Part shown: piece by piece, positions 31,647-40,510 of the stretch | Layout: every line of letters starts with the position of its first letter | Position numbering within the stretch: position 1 is the stretch's first letter | Translations under genes and position numbers: made by a program | Notes under the pieces: generated by a model | The model's database searches: none | What the model was told of the DNA's origin: nothing | Seen by the model: the letters and a program-made list of their open reading frames with translations, nothing else | From: Bacillota bacterium | Lineage (GTDB): Bacteria > Bacillota > Clostridia > Oscillospirales > Acutalibacteraceae | Assembly: GCA_022706685.1 (NCBI GenBank) | Contig: JAKJCA010000020.1 | Coordinates: 1-44,179 of the forward strand | DNA length: 44,179 bases | Reading direction: 5' to 3'

Positions 31647-34600
31647 TCATACCAGCATTTTGCCCAGTTCCGCCAGTTCCTCCTGTGCCTCTTTCGGCAG
31701 CAGCGCGGGTTCGATACCCATCATGTGGCATTCGATGATTTTTTCGGCTGTCAATTCGACAACTTCCGTGTTGTCGGCGGCCCTTCGGCAGCTGGCGCCG
31801 GCTACGACAAGGCCGTGGTTTTGCATGATGACCGCCGAGCCGTGTTCGCCGATGGCCTCCCCAACCATATCGCCGAGTTCCGGCGAGCCGGGAATGACAA
31901 ACGGCACCACCGGAATATCCCCGATAAACGCGGCGTCCGTGGAAATAGGCAGAAACTTCAAACCGGTCAACGCCATCAAGGTCGCCTTGGGCGCGTGGGA
32001 ATGGATGACGGACATAATCTCCGGCCGGCGCTTGTAAATGGCGAGGTGGACCATCTTTTCCGACGAGGCGGAAAGCTCCGAGTCGCCGACATTGTTGCCA
32101 TCCAGATCCACGCGAACCATCATATCGGCGCGCAGGTCGCCTTTGAACACCGAACTGGGCGTAATCCATATATGATTCGGATTATCCTCGCAGCGGGCGC
32201 TGATGTTGCCGCCGATGCCGGTTAAAAGCCCTTTCTCGTATAACTCGTTGGTAATCTGCAGAATATCGTCGCGCACGTCGCCGGTTTTCGGTTTTTCCGG
32301 CAGGGCGGCCGCAACAACCTGCGGTGCGCAAGCCGGTGCGGCCCGCTCCGGTTCTGCCGGACCTTTTTTGCCGAACAGTCTGCCAAGGAATCCCTGTTTG
32401 GGCAGTGGAGGTGTCGTCTGCGGCAACTCCGCCGCAGCGGGTGCGGACGGTTGCGCCGTGCTTGGGCCGGGAGCTTGCGTGCCCAGGGCAGCTACATCCA
32501 CCTCGCCGACAATTTTGACAGCCTGTTCGTAAGCGCCCATCATCAGTTTCAGAATGGACTGCATGCTCATGGCTTTGCGCACGTTGCCGGTGAAGCTCAT
32601 TTTCCCCGTCATCGCGGCGTTGGCGCCGTTGATGGTGCCTTTCATCATGCCGTCGAAAATTTCCATGGGCATGCGCAGGTTGACTTCCGCCTGCCCGCCC
32701 GCTATGAGGCCGAGCCCGGCGTCGATTTCGCCTTTATTGAAAATGATATAGCAGGATTCCTCATTGTCTTTGAAGGTGATTTGGAAGCTGATGTCCTTCG
32801 CCGCGGTTTTTGCCTTGACTTCTTCATCGTTGGCCATGACGCGCAAAAATTCTTTGACCAGCTGCATGTATTTCGCATACCCAGCGGCGCCGCCGGAGGT
32901 TTTCGGCGAAGCAGAGGCGCCGGACGCCGTGGATGCGGCGGGCTGTGCCGGCGCGGCGACCTGAGAAAAGTGTGCCACATCCACATCGCCCACGGTTTTG
33001 ATGGCCTTTTCGTAGGAACTCATCATCAATTTTAAAATCGACTGCATGCTCATCGCTTTGCGCACATTGCCGGTGAAACTCATTTTTCCTGTCATCGCGG
33101 CGTTGGCACCGTTGACGTTTCCCCTCATCATTCCGTCAAAAATTTCGATGGGCATCCTGAGGTTGACCTCGGCAGCGCCATACGGGAAAACACCGAGGCC
33201 TGCGTCGATATCACCTTTGTTGAAATACATATAGCAGGATTCTTCATTGTCTTTGAAGGTGATTTGGAAACTGATGTCTTTGCCCGCCGTCTTCACCCTG
33301 ACCTCTTCATCGGCGGAAAGGTTGTCAAGGAACTGCTTGATAAGCGCCATATATTGCGCATAGCCGCCTGAGCCGCACGCATCCGCAGAGGGCGATGCCG
33401 TTGCCGGCGCTGCCTGCCGAACCGCGGCAGGAGCGTCCGCTGCGGCCGGTTTCGTTTTCTCCTGTTTGGATGCATCCAAATCGCTAACGCCCACAACATT
33501 GGCCGAAAGACGGTCCAGCGCCGCCTCGTCAATCGTCTTTTCACCGCTGAAAGAAAAGTTTTTGATATCCTTTCTGTTGATGACATCGCCGCCCATTTCG
33601 CCCCTGAGCAGTTTTTCGATGTTTTCCGCCATGATGATGCCCTGGTGAATGCTGACCTGTTTGGTGTTGCCGGCAATATGCGGAGTGGCGATGACATTTT
33701 CCATCAGCAAAAGCGGATCATCGGACGCGGGCGGTTCCACCGGGAATACATCTAGTGCCGCGCCGGCTAGTCTACCGGTTTTCAGCGCTTCAAGCAGGGC
33801 ATCGTAATCCGCCAGCGCCGCGCGCGCGGTGTTGATGAACCAGGCGCCTTTTTTCATCTTGGCAAACTGTTCCCGGCCGATCATGCCGGTGGTTTCGTCG
33901 GTAACAGGCGCATGGATGGTAATGATGGCGCTTTGCGAGAGCAGTTCGTCAAGTTCCACCTTCCGCGCACCCATGAGAGCGGCGTCAGCGTCGCTTAAGT
34001 ACGGATCGTAAACGAGCAGGTTCGCCTCGAAGCCCAGCAAACGCCTGGCAACTTTTCTACCGATGGCGCCGCCGCCGATGATGCCGATGTTCTGGCGCCA
34101 AAGTTCCGTACCCTGGTAGCGGAAGTACGCCGCTCCCATGCGCCCCATATCGCCCGCCGCGCCTTCTTCTTTGAGAAAAGCGCTCGCCTGCGGGATCATT
34201 CTGGCCGCGGATAAGATGAAAGCAACCGTCAGGTCTGCCACGCCGTCGGCATTGCGGCCGGGTGTATAAACCACCGGGATCCCCGCGCTGGAACAGGCCT
34301 CGACATCCACATTGGTCGGATTGCCGCGGCATACCCCGATCATCCGCAGGTTCGGCAGTTGCTTAATGATAGGCGCGTCAACGATATCGACCTCGGTGAT
34401 AAAAACATCATAGTCCTTGAGCGCAGCGACCATATCGTCGCCTTCAAGCATATCCCCGTCGCGGTAATTTTTATAGGTCACCGTACCGAATTCACGCAGC
34501 ATGTTCACGCTTTCTTCCGACAGGTCGGCGTCCGCATAGATTCTCAGCCGCACCGTTTCAGCCGGCGCCTGACCCGCATCGCCCTTCGCGTCGGAACGCA

Positions 34601-36119
34601 GCTCGTTGATCAACGCGCCCAGCGGCATGGTGGCCTCGAAGGACGAGGCATACATCTCTCTCCACTCTTCATAGATTCTTTCATAACTTCCGCCGCAGCA
34701 GCTGATTTCCGGCTTGTTTTCGGCCAATGAAGCAGAAGCGTCCGCCAGCGCCGCATAACCGCCGAGCGCCATGGACGCGCAGATGACCGCGCCGAGAGCG
34801 GAAGCTTCGGAATACTTCGGGTTCACGACAGGCAGCGAAAGGGCGTCTGATACAATTTCGTTGAATACGGCGGCTTGTGAAATGCCGCCGCTGATATGGA
34901 GCCGGGATGGTTTCAGGCCGCTGATTTCTGTCAGCTGTTCCACATTGGCCCGTATGGCCAAAGCCATGCCTTCAAGCACCGCGCGGGACACTTTGCTGCG
35001 GTCCGCGGCGTTCGGCGTGTAGTTGGTCGTCGAGAACATCAGCTGGTCGATGGGCAAAGAAAGAACCGAATGGTTGAATATCTGCGCGCCGATGGTGGAA
35101 ACCGCGCCGCCCGCGCCGGCTCCTGTTTTTTCGGCCTCCGCCATAAGGGAGGCCACCGGTTTGGGCATATCGCCGAACAGCAGGCCCGCAATCCATTCCA
35201 GCGCGATGCCCATGCCGCCGCCGTTGCATTCGGCCACATATTTGCCCGGCAATGCGGAAACCCCCGCCCACGTTCTTCCCTTTGAATCGATACAGGGGCG
35301 GTCGACCAGCATCTGAATCGGCGCCGTTGTGCCTGCTGAAACACCTGTTTCGCCGGTGTTCAACACGCCCATGCCCAGCAGCGCGCTTTGCGTGTCCCCC
35401 GCTCCGGTCACCACAAGCGTTGCCGGGTTCAGGCCGAGTTCCGCAGCCGCTTTCTGCGTAATATGGCCGAGCACAACGCCGGAATCGACAAGCACCGGAA
35501 ACATGGTCCTTTTCAAGGCCAGTTTTTCGATCAATTCGTCCGACCAGCGGTTCGAAGCCAAATCATACAGCATGGTTTCGCCGGCGTTGGTTCGTTCTGC
35601 CCTGGCAACGCCTGTCAATTTGAAGTTAAAGTAATCTTCGACGGTAAACACGGTGGTTGTTTTTTCATACAAGTCCGGCTGCGTATCCCTGAGCCATTGC
35701 AATTTGCACGCCATCAGGTTCGGCATGGGGCGGTGGCCGCTGATCCGATAGATCTCATCCGCGCAGGTATCAATCAGCCGCATCGTCTGGTCTACGGCGC
35801 GCGCATCCCTGTTGGGCGAAGCGAATAGGACATCACCCTGCGTGTCGAGGGCGACCAGCGTATGCCGCAGGGTGGAGAAGGAGACCGCGGCGATATCGGC
35901 GGCGGCGATGCCGCCTTTGCGCAGGCATTGCGCCGCGCAGTCTTTCACGGCAAGCGTCATTTCATCCAGGTTCATGCCGTAACCGAACTCGCCGACGGCG
36001 AACAGCGCTTTGGCGGGCATGGCGACAGATGAAACGGCGGCGGCTTTGTCAGCCGGCGAATATACCATGCATTTGACGGACCCTCCGCCAATGTCGATAC
36101 CCAGCAAATACGGACCCAT
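31647..36119 (-). CDS. Five-domain fusion: FGGY kinase, D-2-hydroxyacid dehydrogenase, two SCP2 domains, class II aldolase
   Basis: A single ~1490-residue protein. ATG 36119 is chosen because AGAGGAGG is eight bases upstream; an earlier ATG (36143) overlaps the symporter. Domains in order: FGGY carbohydrate kinase (~3-490; GIDIGGGSVK, AGTTAPI, catalytic Asp242 in GAGDTQSALLG; closest in feel to XylB/LsrK-type kinases); D-2-hydroxyacid dehydrogenase (~520-850; loop GGGAIG 682-687, catalytic R766, E795, H814); SCP2 domain 1 (~917-1047); SCP2 domain 2 (~1080-1209); a Pro/Ala linker with GFLGRLFGKK; class II aldolase/adducin domain (~1280-1490; Glu1354 and zinc His1373, His1375, His1435). All catalytic residues that I can check are kept. 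It probably phosphorylates, oxidises and cleaves an imported sugar or sugar acid. SCP2 domains in such a chain are unexplained. Confidence 0.95.
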   Translation of the reverse strand: MGPYLLGIDIGGGSVKCMVYSPADKAAAVSSVAMPAKALFAVGEFGYGMNLDEMTLAVKDCAAQCLRKGGIAAADIAAVSFSTLRHTLVALDTQGDVLFASPNRDARAVDQTMRLIDTCADEIYRISGHRPMPNLMACKLQWLRDTQPDLYEKTTTVFTVEDYFNFKLTGVARAERTNAGETMLYDLASNRWSDELIEKLALKRTMFPVLVDSGVVLGHITQKAAAELGLNPATLVVTGAGDTQSALLGMGVLNTGETGVSAGTTAPIQMLVDRPCIDSKGRTWAGVSALPGKYVAECNGGGMGIALEWIAGLLFGDMPKPVASLMAEAEKTGAGAGGAVSTIGAQIFNHSVLSLPIDQLMFSTTNYTPNAADRSKVSRAVLEGMALAIRANVEQLTEISGLKPSRLHISGGISQAAVFNEIVSDALSLPVVNPKYSEASALGAVICASMALGGYAALADASASLAENKPEISCCGGSYERIYEEWREMYASSFEATMPLGALINELRSDAKGDAGQAPAETVRLRIYADADLSEESVNMLREFGTVTYKNYRDGDMLEGDDMVAALKDYDVFITEVDIVDAPIIKQLPNLRMIGVCRGNPTNVDVEACSSAGIPVVYTPGRNADGVADLTVAFILSAARMIPQASAFLKEEGAAGDMGRMGAAYFRYQGTELWRQNIGIIGGGAIGRKVARRLLGFEANLLVYDPYLSDADAALMGARKVELDELLSQSAIITIHAPVTDETTGMIGREQFAKMKKGAWFINTARAALADYDALLEALKTGRLAGAALDVFPVEPPASDDPLLLMENVIATPHIAGNTKQVSIHQGIIMAENIEKLLRGEMGGDVINRKDIKNFSFSGEKTIDEAALDRLSANVVGVSDLDASKQEKTKPAAADAPAAVRQAAPATASPSADACGSGGYAQYMALIKQFLDNLSADEEVRVKTAGKDISFQITFKDNEESCYMYFNKGDIDAGLGVFPYGAAEVNLRMPIEIFDGMMRGNVNGANAAMTGKMSFTGNVRKAMSMQSILKLMMSSYEKAIKTVGDVDVAHFSQVAAPAQPAASTASGASASPKTSGGAAGYAKYMQLVKEFLRVMANDEEVKAKTAAKDISFQITFKDNEESCYIIFNKGEIDAGLGLIAGGQAEVNLRMPMEIFDGMMKGTINGANAAMTGKMSFTGNVRKAMSMQSILKLMMGAYEQAVKIVGEVDVAALGTQAPGPSTAQPSAPAAAELPQTTPPLPKQGFLGRLFGKKGPAEPERAAPACAPQVVAAALPEKPKTGDVRDDILQITNELYEKGLLTGIGGNISARCEDNPNHIWITPSSVFKGDLRADMMVRVDLDGNNVGDSELSASSEKMVHLAIYKRRPEIMSVIHSHAPKATLMALTGLKFLPISTDAAFIGDIPVVPFVIPGSPELGDMVGEAIGEHGSAVIMQNHGLVVAGASCRRAADNTEVVELTAEKIIECHMMGIEPALLPKEAQEELAELGKMLV
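32493..32882 (-). repeat. SCP2 domain copy 2 (internal tandem duplication in the fusion gene)
   Basis: About 130 codons (roughly residues 1080-1209) that match copy 1 closely. Shared blocks are KDISFQITFKDNEESCY and NGANAAMTGKMSFTGNVRKA. The similarity also holds at DNA level, so the duplication is fairly recent. Confidence 0.85.
32979..33371 (-). repeat. SCP2 domain copy 1 (internal tandem duplication in the fusion gene)
   Basis: About 131 codons (roughly residues 917-1047). Separated from copy 2 by a ~32-residue Ala/Pro/Ser-rich linker. Differences cluster at the N-terminal helix and the GVFPYG/GLIAGG loop. Confidence 0.85.
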
Positions 36120-36139
36120 GGATAAACCTCCTCTTTCGT

Positions 36140-37549
36140 TCATAACCTTTTATGGCTTTCATTATGCTCGTCGAGTGATGAAGCGGGGATTTCCGACGGT
36201 TCCTTCCGGGTTAACTGTGTTTCATTGATATTATAAAGAAGCGCCATGGATAAAAAGCAGATGATGCAGCCCGTCAAAGGAATCAGCCCCGTCGCAAAGC
36301 GTATCCTTTCCGCGACGCCCGACAGCTGGTCGGCGCCGTTTTCGGCGGCGTAACGGGCCCATTTCAGCGCCAAAGCGACAGCCGCGCCGCCGATGCCCTG
36401 CGACAGTTTCCTGAACAGCGAGAACGTCCCGAAAATCGAGCCTTCCTCGCTGCGCCCTGTTATGAGCTGCTGGTAATCAATACAGTCTGCCGCCAGCGCC
36501 CAGGTCAATATCATGTGCATTCCCGATGAGAGCATGACAACGCCCAGCAGCGCCAGCCAGACATAGGGGTTTTTTATTTTGACAAACGTCATGATTCCCG
36601 AGGCCGCGATACCCAGCAGGAAAGGATAGGTGACGGCCGTTTTCTTGCCGTATTTCTTCACCAGCGGTTTCGAGGCCAGCAGCGCAAACAGAACGGGAAA
36701 TCCGCCGATAATCATGCCCAGCGAAAGCAGCTTGGCGTTCCTGAAATAACACATAAACAAATACTGCATAGCCCATAAAGTGGTCCCTATAAAAGCGAGA
36801 TAGGACATCGATGAAATTGTCAGGCCCATCATCGAGCGGTTTTTAAAAAAATCTTTCAGCGTCTTCAGATAATCGGATGAACGGCGGGCGGATTGTTTCA
36901 CCTGTACTCTTTCGGTTACAAGCGCTCCCAGCAGCTGAATCGCGGCAAAGCCGGCCAGGCTCATTACAAGGATAACGGGGAAGAACGAGCCGCCTTTCGG
37001 ATTGTCATTGCTGTCATAAATGAGCAGCGGCACAAGCACCATGACCGGCGCGTCGGCGGCCATAGCCCCGATGCTTCTGAAAGTGGATAATTCGGCGCGC
37101 TGGACGGGATCCTGGGTAATCAGCGAATTCATCGACCCGTAGGGTATATTCACACTGGCGAATGCGACGCTCCAAATCATATACATGCTTGTAAAAAGCG
37201 TAATCTTCACCGCATACGGCGCGTTCGGCACATACAGGAACATCGCGGCGCTTGTCACAAGCAGCGGAATGCTGCCCCATTTTATCCACGGTTTGAATTT
37301 GCCGGTTTTGCCCGGAGCCCTCCTATCGCTGAGATGGCCAATCACGGGCGTAGTCAGCGCGTCCCACACCTTGATAAACATAATAATGGCGGCAAAATGC
37401 TCCGGCTTGACGCCCATGCAGGTAACGAAAAAGAGCATGGCGTAGTTGGTAGTGAACGAAAAACTGACGGTGCAGCTGAAATCGCCCAGGGCATAGCCGA
37501 TTTTATCGCGCATGCCGAAAGGCCGGATAATGCTGCTCATATGCTCCAT
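36140..37549 (-). CDS. GPH-family sugar:cation symporter
   Basis: A 469-residue transporter of the glycoside-pentoside-hexuronide family with about twelve helices. It has the family pattern MRDKIGYALGDFSC near the start, KVWDALTTPVIGHLSDR (the conserved cation/sugar-binding Asp region), and ASVNIPYGSMNSLIT. It would import a sugar or uronate with Na+ or H+. RBS AAGGCGG precedes ATG 37549. It lies between the MarR gene and the fusion gene, 20 bases before the latter, and so probably imports the fusion's substrate. Confidence 0.92.
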   Translation of the reverse strand: MEHMSSIIRPFGMRDKIGYALGDFSCTVSFSFTTNYAMLFFVTCMGVKPEHFAAIIMFIKVWDALTTPVIGHLSDRRAPGKTGKFKPWIKWGSIPLLVTSAAMFLYVPNAPYAVKITLFTSMYMIWSVAFASVNIPYGSMNSLITQDPVQRAELSTFRSIGAMAADAPVMVLVPLLIYDSNDNPKGGSFFPVILVMSLAGFAAIQLLGALVTERVQVKQSARRSSDYLKTLKDFFKNRSMMGLTISSMSYLAFIGTTLWAMQYLFMCYFRNAKLLSLGMIIGGFPVLFALLASKPLVKKYGKKTAVTYPFLLGIAASGIMTFVKIKNPYVWLALLGVVMLSSGMHMILTWALAADCIDYQQLITGRSEEGSIFGTFSLFRKLSQGIGGAAVALALKWARYAAENGADQLSGVAERIRFATGLIPLTGCIICFLSMALLYNINETQLTRKEPSEIPASSLDEHNESHKRL

Positions 37550-37592
37550 GCCGTTACCGCCTTTATCAGTATCGGTCCATCTTCAAGAAAGG

Positions 37593-38069
37593 TCAGCCCG
37601 TATGGCCTGACGGCTTGTCTTCCTGTGCGTCGTCAAACATATCAAGCATATCGTTCAAGATACTCAAACCTTTGCAGACGTCCGCCAGGTCCTGCTTTGA
37701 CAGCCGCTCGCTGATTCTGCGGCGGAAGTCATATACTTTATTCTTTATCTTTTCCATTTTGATTTCCGCGGCCCCGGTTAATTCGATATACACAACCCTC
37801 TTGTCGTCATCGGGCCGCTTTCTGGTGACAAGCCCCGCTTTCTGCAGTCTGGAACAGATATTGGAGACGTTGCTGTCCACCATTTTTAAAGCGTCTGCTA
37901 TTTCGCTGACTTTTGCGGAGCCATTTTTATCAAGGAACAGCAGGATGCTGACCTGTTGAGAGGTTAATCCCTGCGAAGCGAACTGCTGGCTTTTTGCTTT
38001 TGCGAAGTTGGATGACGCTTTCTGCATCAGCATATCGATCATGAGACATGCTTCGTCGCAGTAATTCAA
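37593..38069 (-). CDS. MarR-family transcriptional regulator
   Basis: A 158-residue winged-helix repressor. The start is taken as TTG 38069 with GGGGGG upstream; ATG 38042 is an alternative. The core is LTSQQVSILLFLDKNGSAKV, then the recognition helix VDSNVSNICSRLQKAGLV and the wing RKRPDDDKRVVYIEL. It dimerises through its ends. A 27-base palindrome covers its promoter, so it should repress itself and the downstream symporter-fusion-SDR operon. The inducer is probably a pathway sugar or product. Confidence 0.9.
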   Translation of the reverse strand: MNYCDEACLMIDMLMQKASSNFAKAKSQQFASQGLTSQQVSILLFLDKNGSAKVSEIADALKMVDSNVSNICSRLQKAGLVTRKRPDDDKRVVYIELTGAAEIKMEKIKNKVYDFRRRISERLSKQDLADVCKGLSILNDMLDMFDDAQEDKPSGHTG

Positions 38070-38090
38070 AAGAATCCCCCCGAAATATTG

Positions 38091-38117
38091 TTACCGTCAT
38101 AAACATTATCACGGTAA
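38091..38117. promoter_or_regulatory. Palindromic operator (predicted MarR site)
   Basis: Half sites TTACCGTnATAA and TTATnACGGTAA face each other around a 3-base centre, with one non-matching position per arm. It covers the -10 region and most of the spacer of the MarR promoter, 21 bases before the TTG start. Confidence 0.75.
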
Positions 38118-38131
38118 ATAAATGATGTCAA
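38103..38131 (-). promoter_or_regulatory. Promoter of the MarR operon
   Basis: Perfect TTGACA (38126-38131 on the minus strand), a 17-base spacer and TAATGT (38103-38108). The operator overlaps it, which fits repression. Confidence 0.8.
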
Positions 38132-38163
38132 ATTGTATTCCCCGACGCCATTCAACGTTCAAG

Positions 38164-38190
38164 GCCGCCGTTCCGCCTTTTGCCGGCGGC
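38164..38190. repeat. GC-rich hairpin in the MarR-VCBS intergenic region
   Basis: GCCGCCG (38164-38170) and CGGCGGC (38184-38190) around a 13-base loop. No T-run follows. It lies between divergent promoters and its role is unknown. Confidence 0.4.
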
Positions 38191-38212
38191 GGCCGGCAGT
38201 GGTAATTTTGAT

Positions 38213-38240
38213 GTAATTATATTAAAATGTTTTTAATTAC
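38213..38240. promoter_or_regulatory. Inverted repeat GTAATTA-N14-TAATTAC upstream of the VCBS gene
   Basis: Perfect 7-base arms (38213-38219 and 38234-38240) in an AT-rich stretch next to the RBS of the VCBS gene. It spans a possible -10 (TAAAAT). It differs from the MarR operator, so another regulator is possible. Confidence 0.4.
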
Positions 38241-38257
38241 CTAAAAGGGGCTTGCCG

Positions 38258-39655
38258 ATGCGGAAAGTCAAACCGCGCAGATTGCTTTTCAAGGCGCTCG
38301 CCGTCCTTATATCGGTTCCATTTGCCGCCGCAGCCTTCGTCTACGCCTATGACTGCGCTGCCGGTATTTATAAGCCTTATAAAACAATCGCCCAAAACGG
38401 CAAATATCCCGAAATGGGTGCCGAATGGACCATGCGCAACGTTCATAACAGCAGACTGCCTTTCGACTTTTTGGCAAACGGCCTTACGGCCTGGGACCTG
38501 GACGGCGACGGTTATGATGACTGGTTTTTGACGCAATACGAGTTCAGGGGCAATATCTATGTCATCAAACGCCCCGAGCATCCGAAATCCGTTGCGCAAT
38601 GGGAGTCGACGCTGGTAGGCACAATAAAAAACGCTGAAAGTTCCTGCCTGGGCGATTTGGATTGCGACGGCATTCCCGAGGTTCTCGTTTCGCAAGGTGT
38701 TGAGGGCACCGCCGAACCGACCTCCATCTCAGTTTATCAATACAGACCATCGGATAAGAGTTGGCAGGCGCTCGGGAAGATACCCGCGTCAGTCGGCAAA
38801 GGCCATATTCATTTTATAAGGTGCGCGGATTTGGACGGCGACGGGGTGCCCGAAATCATTGCGGGCGGGCGAGGCAACACCGGCGCTGGGACAAAGGATC
38901 AGTTTGCCGGTATCGAGTATGCCGGGCTTTTTATGCTTTCCGCGCAGAACGCCGGCGTTTTGAACGTAAAAAATTATCATAAAACCGTCATTGACCCTGA
39001 AATTGAGAGCGCGCACGGTTTCGTCCCCGCCGATATCAATCAAGACGGCTATACCGATATCGCTGTTGCAAACTCTGATTTTGATACCCCGAAGGATCGG
39101 ATGGGGCTGTTTGTTTACATCAACAAAGGGAACCATTCGTTTGTGAAAAGCAAGATATATGCCGATAACACCCTTTACGCAAAGGAACAGGTCGATGTCG
39201 GCGACCTCGACAACGACGGAGAAAACGAAATTGTGCTGCACCGCAAAGAAGATTTCAAGGTTTTCGACTTCAATAAAGGCGCTCATCATGTCATTACGGT
39301 TGAAAAACCGGCCTGCGCGCAAAACAGGGCAAGGCTCGTCAAACTCGCCGACATCAACGGCGACGGCAAACTTGATATCATCGGCGCGTTAATTCACGAA
39401 AACGGAAAACTGGGGAAAAATAAAGCCGCCGTTTTTGTCATGCTCAACCGCGGCGATATGCGCTTCACGCCCGAAGTGATTAAATGGGGAGACGGCTTTT
39501 TCGGTTTCGGCGAGTTTAACGGCGAGAAATGGGATTTGTGCGTCACGCAGGATATTGACCGCGACGGCGATATCGATATCGTGGCAAACTGTGAGGAATA
39601 CAACCGTTTGACCAATATCATTTCGGTCGTCTGGTTTGAAAACCCTTCGAAATAA
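38258..39655 (+). CDS. FG-GAP/VCBS repeat protein (integrin-like beta propeller)
   Basis: A 465-residue exported or membrane-tethered protein. ATG 38258 has AAAAGGGG seven bases upstream. The N-terminus has one hydrophobic segment (~10-30). Seven DxDxDG-type Ca-binding loops follow: DLDGDGYDD, DLDCDGIPE, DLDGDGVPE, DINQDGYTD, DLDNDGENE, DINGDGKLD and DIDRDGDID. The number suits a seven-bladed propeller. Such domains bind ligands or sugars on the cell surface. It opens the rightward cluster with the MBL, MFS, LRR and hydrolase genes. Confidence 0.9.
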   Translation: MRKVKPRRLLFKALAVLISVPFAAAAFVYAYDCAAGIYKPYKTIAQNGKYPEMGAEWTMRNVHNSRLPFDFLANGLTAWDLDGDGYDDWFLTQYEFRGNIYVIKRPEHPKSVAQWESTLVGTIKNAESSCLGDLDCDGIPEVLVSQGVEGTAEPTSISVYQYRPSDKSWQALGKIPASVGKGHIHFIRCADLDGDGVPEIIAGGRGNTGAGTKDQFAGIEYAGLFMLSAQNAGVLNVKNYHKTVIDPEIESAHGFVPADINQDGYTDIAVANSDFDTPKDRMGLFVYINKGNHSFVKSKIYADNTLYAKEQVDVGDLDNDGENEIVLHRKEDFKVFDFNKGAHHVITVEKPACAQNRARLVKLADINGDGKLDIIGALIHENGKLGKNKAAVFVMLNRGDMRFTPEVIKWGDGFFGFGEFNGEKWDLCVTQDIDRDGDIDIVANCEEYNRLTNIISVVWFENPSK

Positions 39656-39676
39656 TAAAACATCGGGAGTGTTCAA

Positions 39677-40408
39677 ATGAAAAGGATGGTAAAAACTGCA
39701 ATCGCGGCGATTCAAATTCTCGCTCTGACAATCGTTTCGGCCGGATTGACCGGCAGCCACGCGGCGCCGGCCACGCCGCAGCCCGGGCAAATCATCCGAA
39801 TTCCTTGCGGAATGGTCAACTGTTACCTGATCGTCGGTCAGGGACAATGCGTTCTGGTCGATACGGGCGCCTCCAACAGCAGGAAAAAAGTCTATGACGC
39901 CGTGAAGGATTATCCCGTGTCATTGATCGTACTGACGCACGGCCATTACGACCATATTCAAAACGCGGCCTACTTGGCGGAAAAACTCAACGCAAAAATC
40001 GCGATGCATGCGGACGACGCGGAACTGATTGCCAACCAGGCGGCGCAAAAGGCCTGCGGGCGCACACCGGTACAGAAAATTTCCGCGCTGTTTTCCAACC
40101 TGGCTCCGAGCGCTGTGAAAATCGACCCGTTCCGGCCGGATTTTTTCGTATCCGGCGGACAAACCCTGGAACAATACGGTATTGACGCGAAGATTATCGA
40201 ACTGAAGGGCCATACAAAAGGTTCTATCGGGATTTTGGTGAACGGCGGTGCCGATTTCATCGTCGGCGACGCGATGATGAACATTTTCAAGGTCACCGAA
40301 CCTTTTTTGTTTGTCAATTATGACGATTTGCGCGCTTCGATGAAAATCATCGAGGACAGCGGCGCGACGGTTTACCCCGGGCACGGCAGGTCTTACACGC
40401 AAAGCTGA
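39677..40408 (+). CDS. Exported MBL-fold metallo-hydrolase
   Basis: A 243-residue metallo-beta-lactamase-fold enzyme with a signal peptide (~1-30). The metal motif is THGHYDH (His88, His90, Asp92, His93), then GHTKGSIG, VGDAMM and a late GHG. It resembles glyoxalase-II-type hydrolases rather than true beta-lactamases. The substrate is unknown. RBS GGGAG lies 8 bases before ATG 39677, 21 bases after the VCBS gene. Confidence 0.9.
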   Translation: MKRMVKTAIAAIQILALTIVSAGLTGSHAAPATPQPGQIIRIPCGMVNCYLIVGQGQCVLVDTGASNSRKKVYDAVKDYPVSLIVLTHGHYDHIQNAAYLAEKLNAKIAMHADDAELIANQAAQKACGRTPVQKISALFSNLAPSAVKIDPFRPDFFVSGGQTLEQYGIDAKIIELKGHTKGSIGILVNGGADFIVGDAMMNIFKVTEPFLFVNYDDLRASMKIIEDSGATVYPGHGRSYTQS

Positions 40409-40510
40409 CAGAGTAAACCGAGTCCTGCGCGAATAAAAAGCAGTTGAAAATCACGGTATGAGGCGGGCCGGTCGCCCGGGACGAACCGATTCGTTATGAT
40501 GGGGGTTCGA

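Noticed and set aside
36120..36143. Earlier ATG (36143) as the start of the fusion gene
   Set aside because: The strong AGGAGG site points to ATG 36119, and the added residues are not part of the kinase fold.
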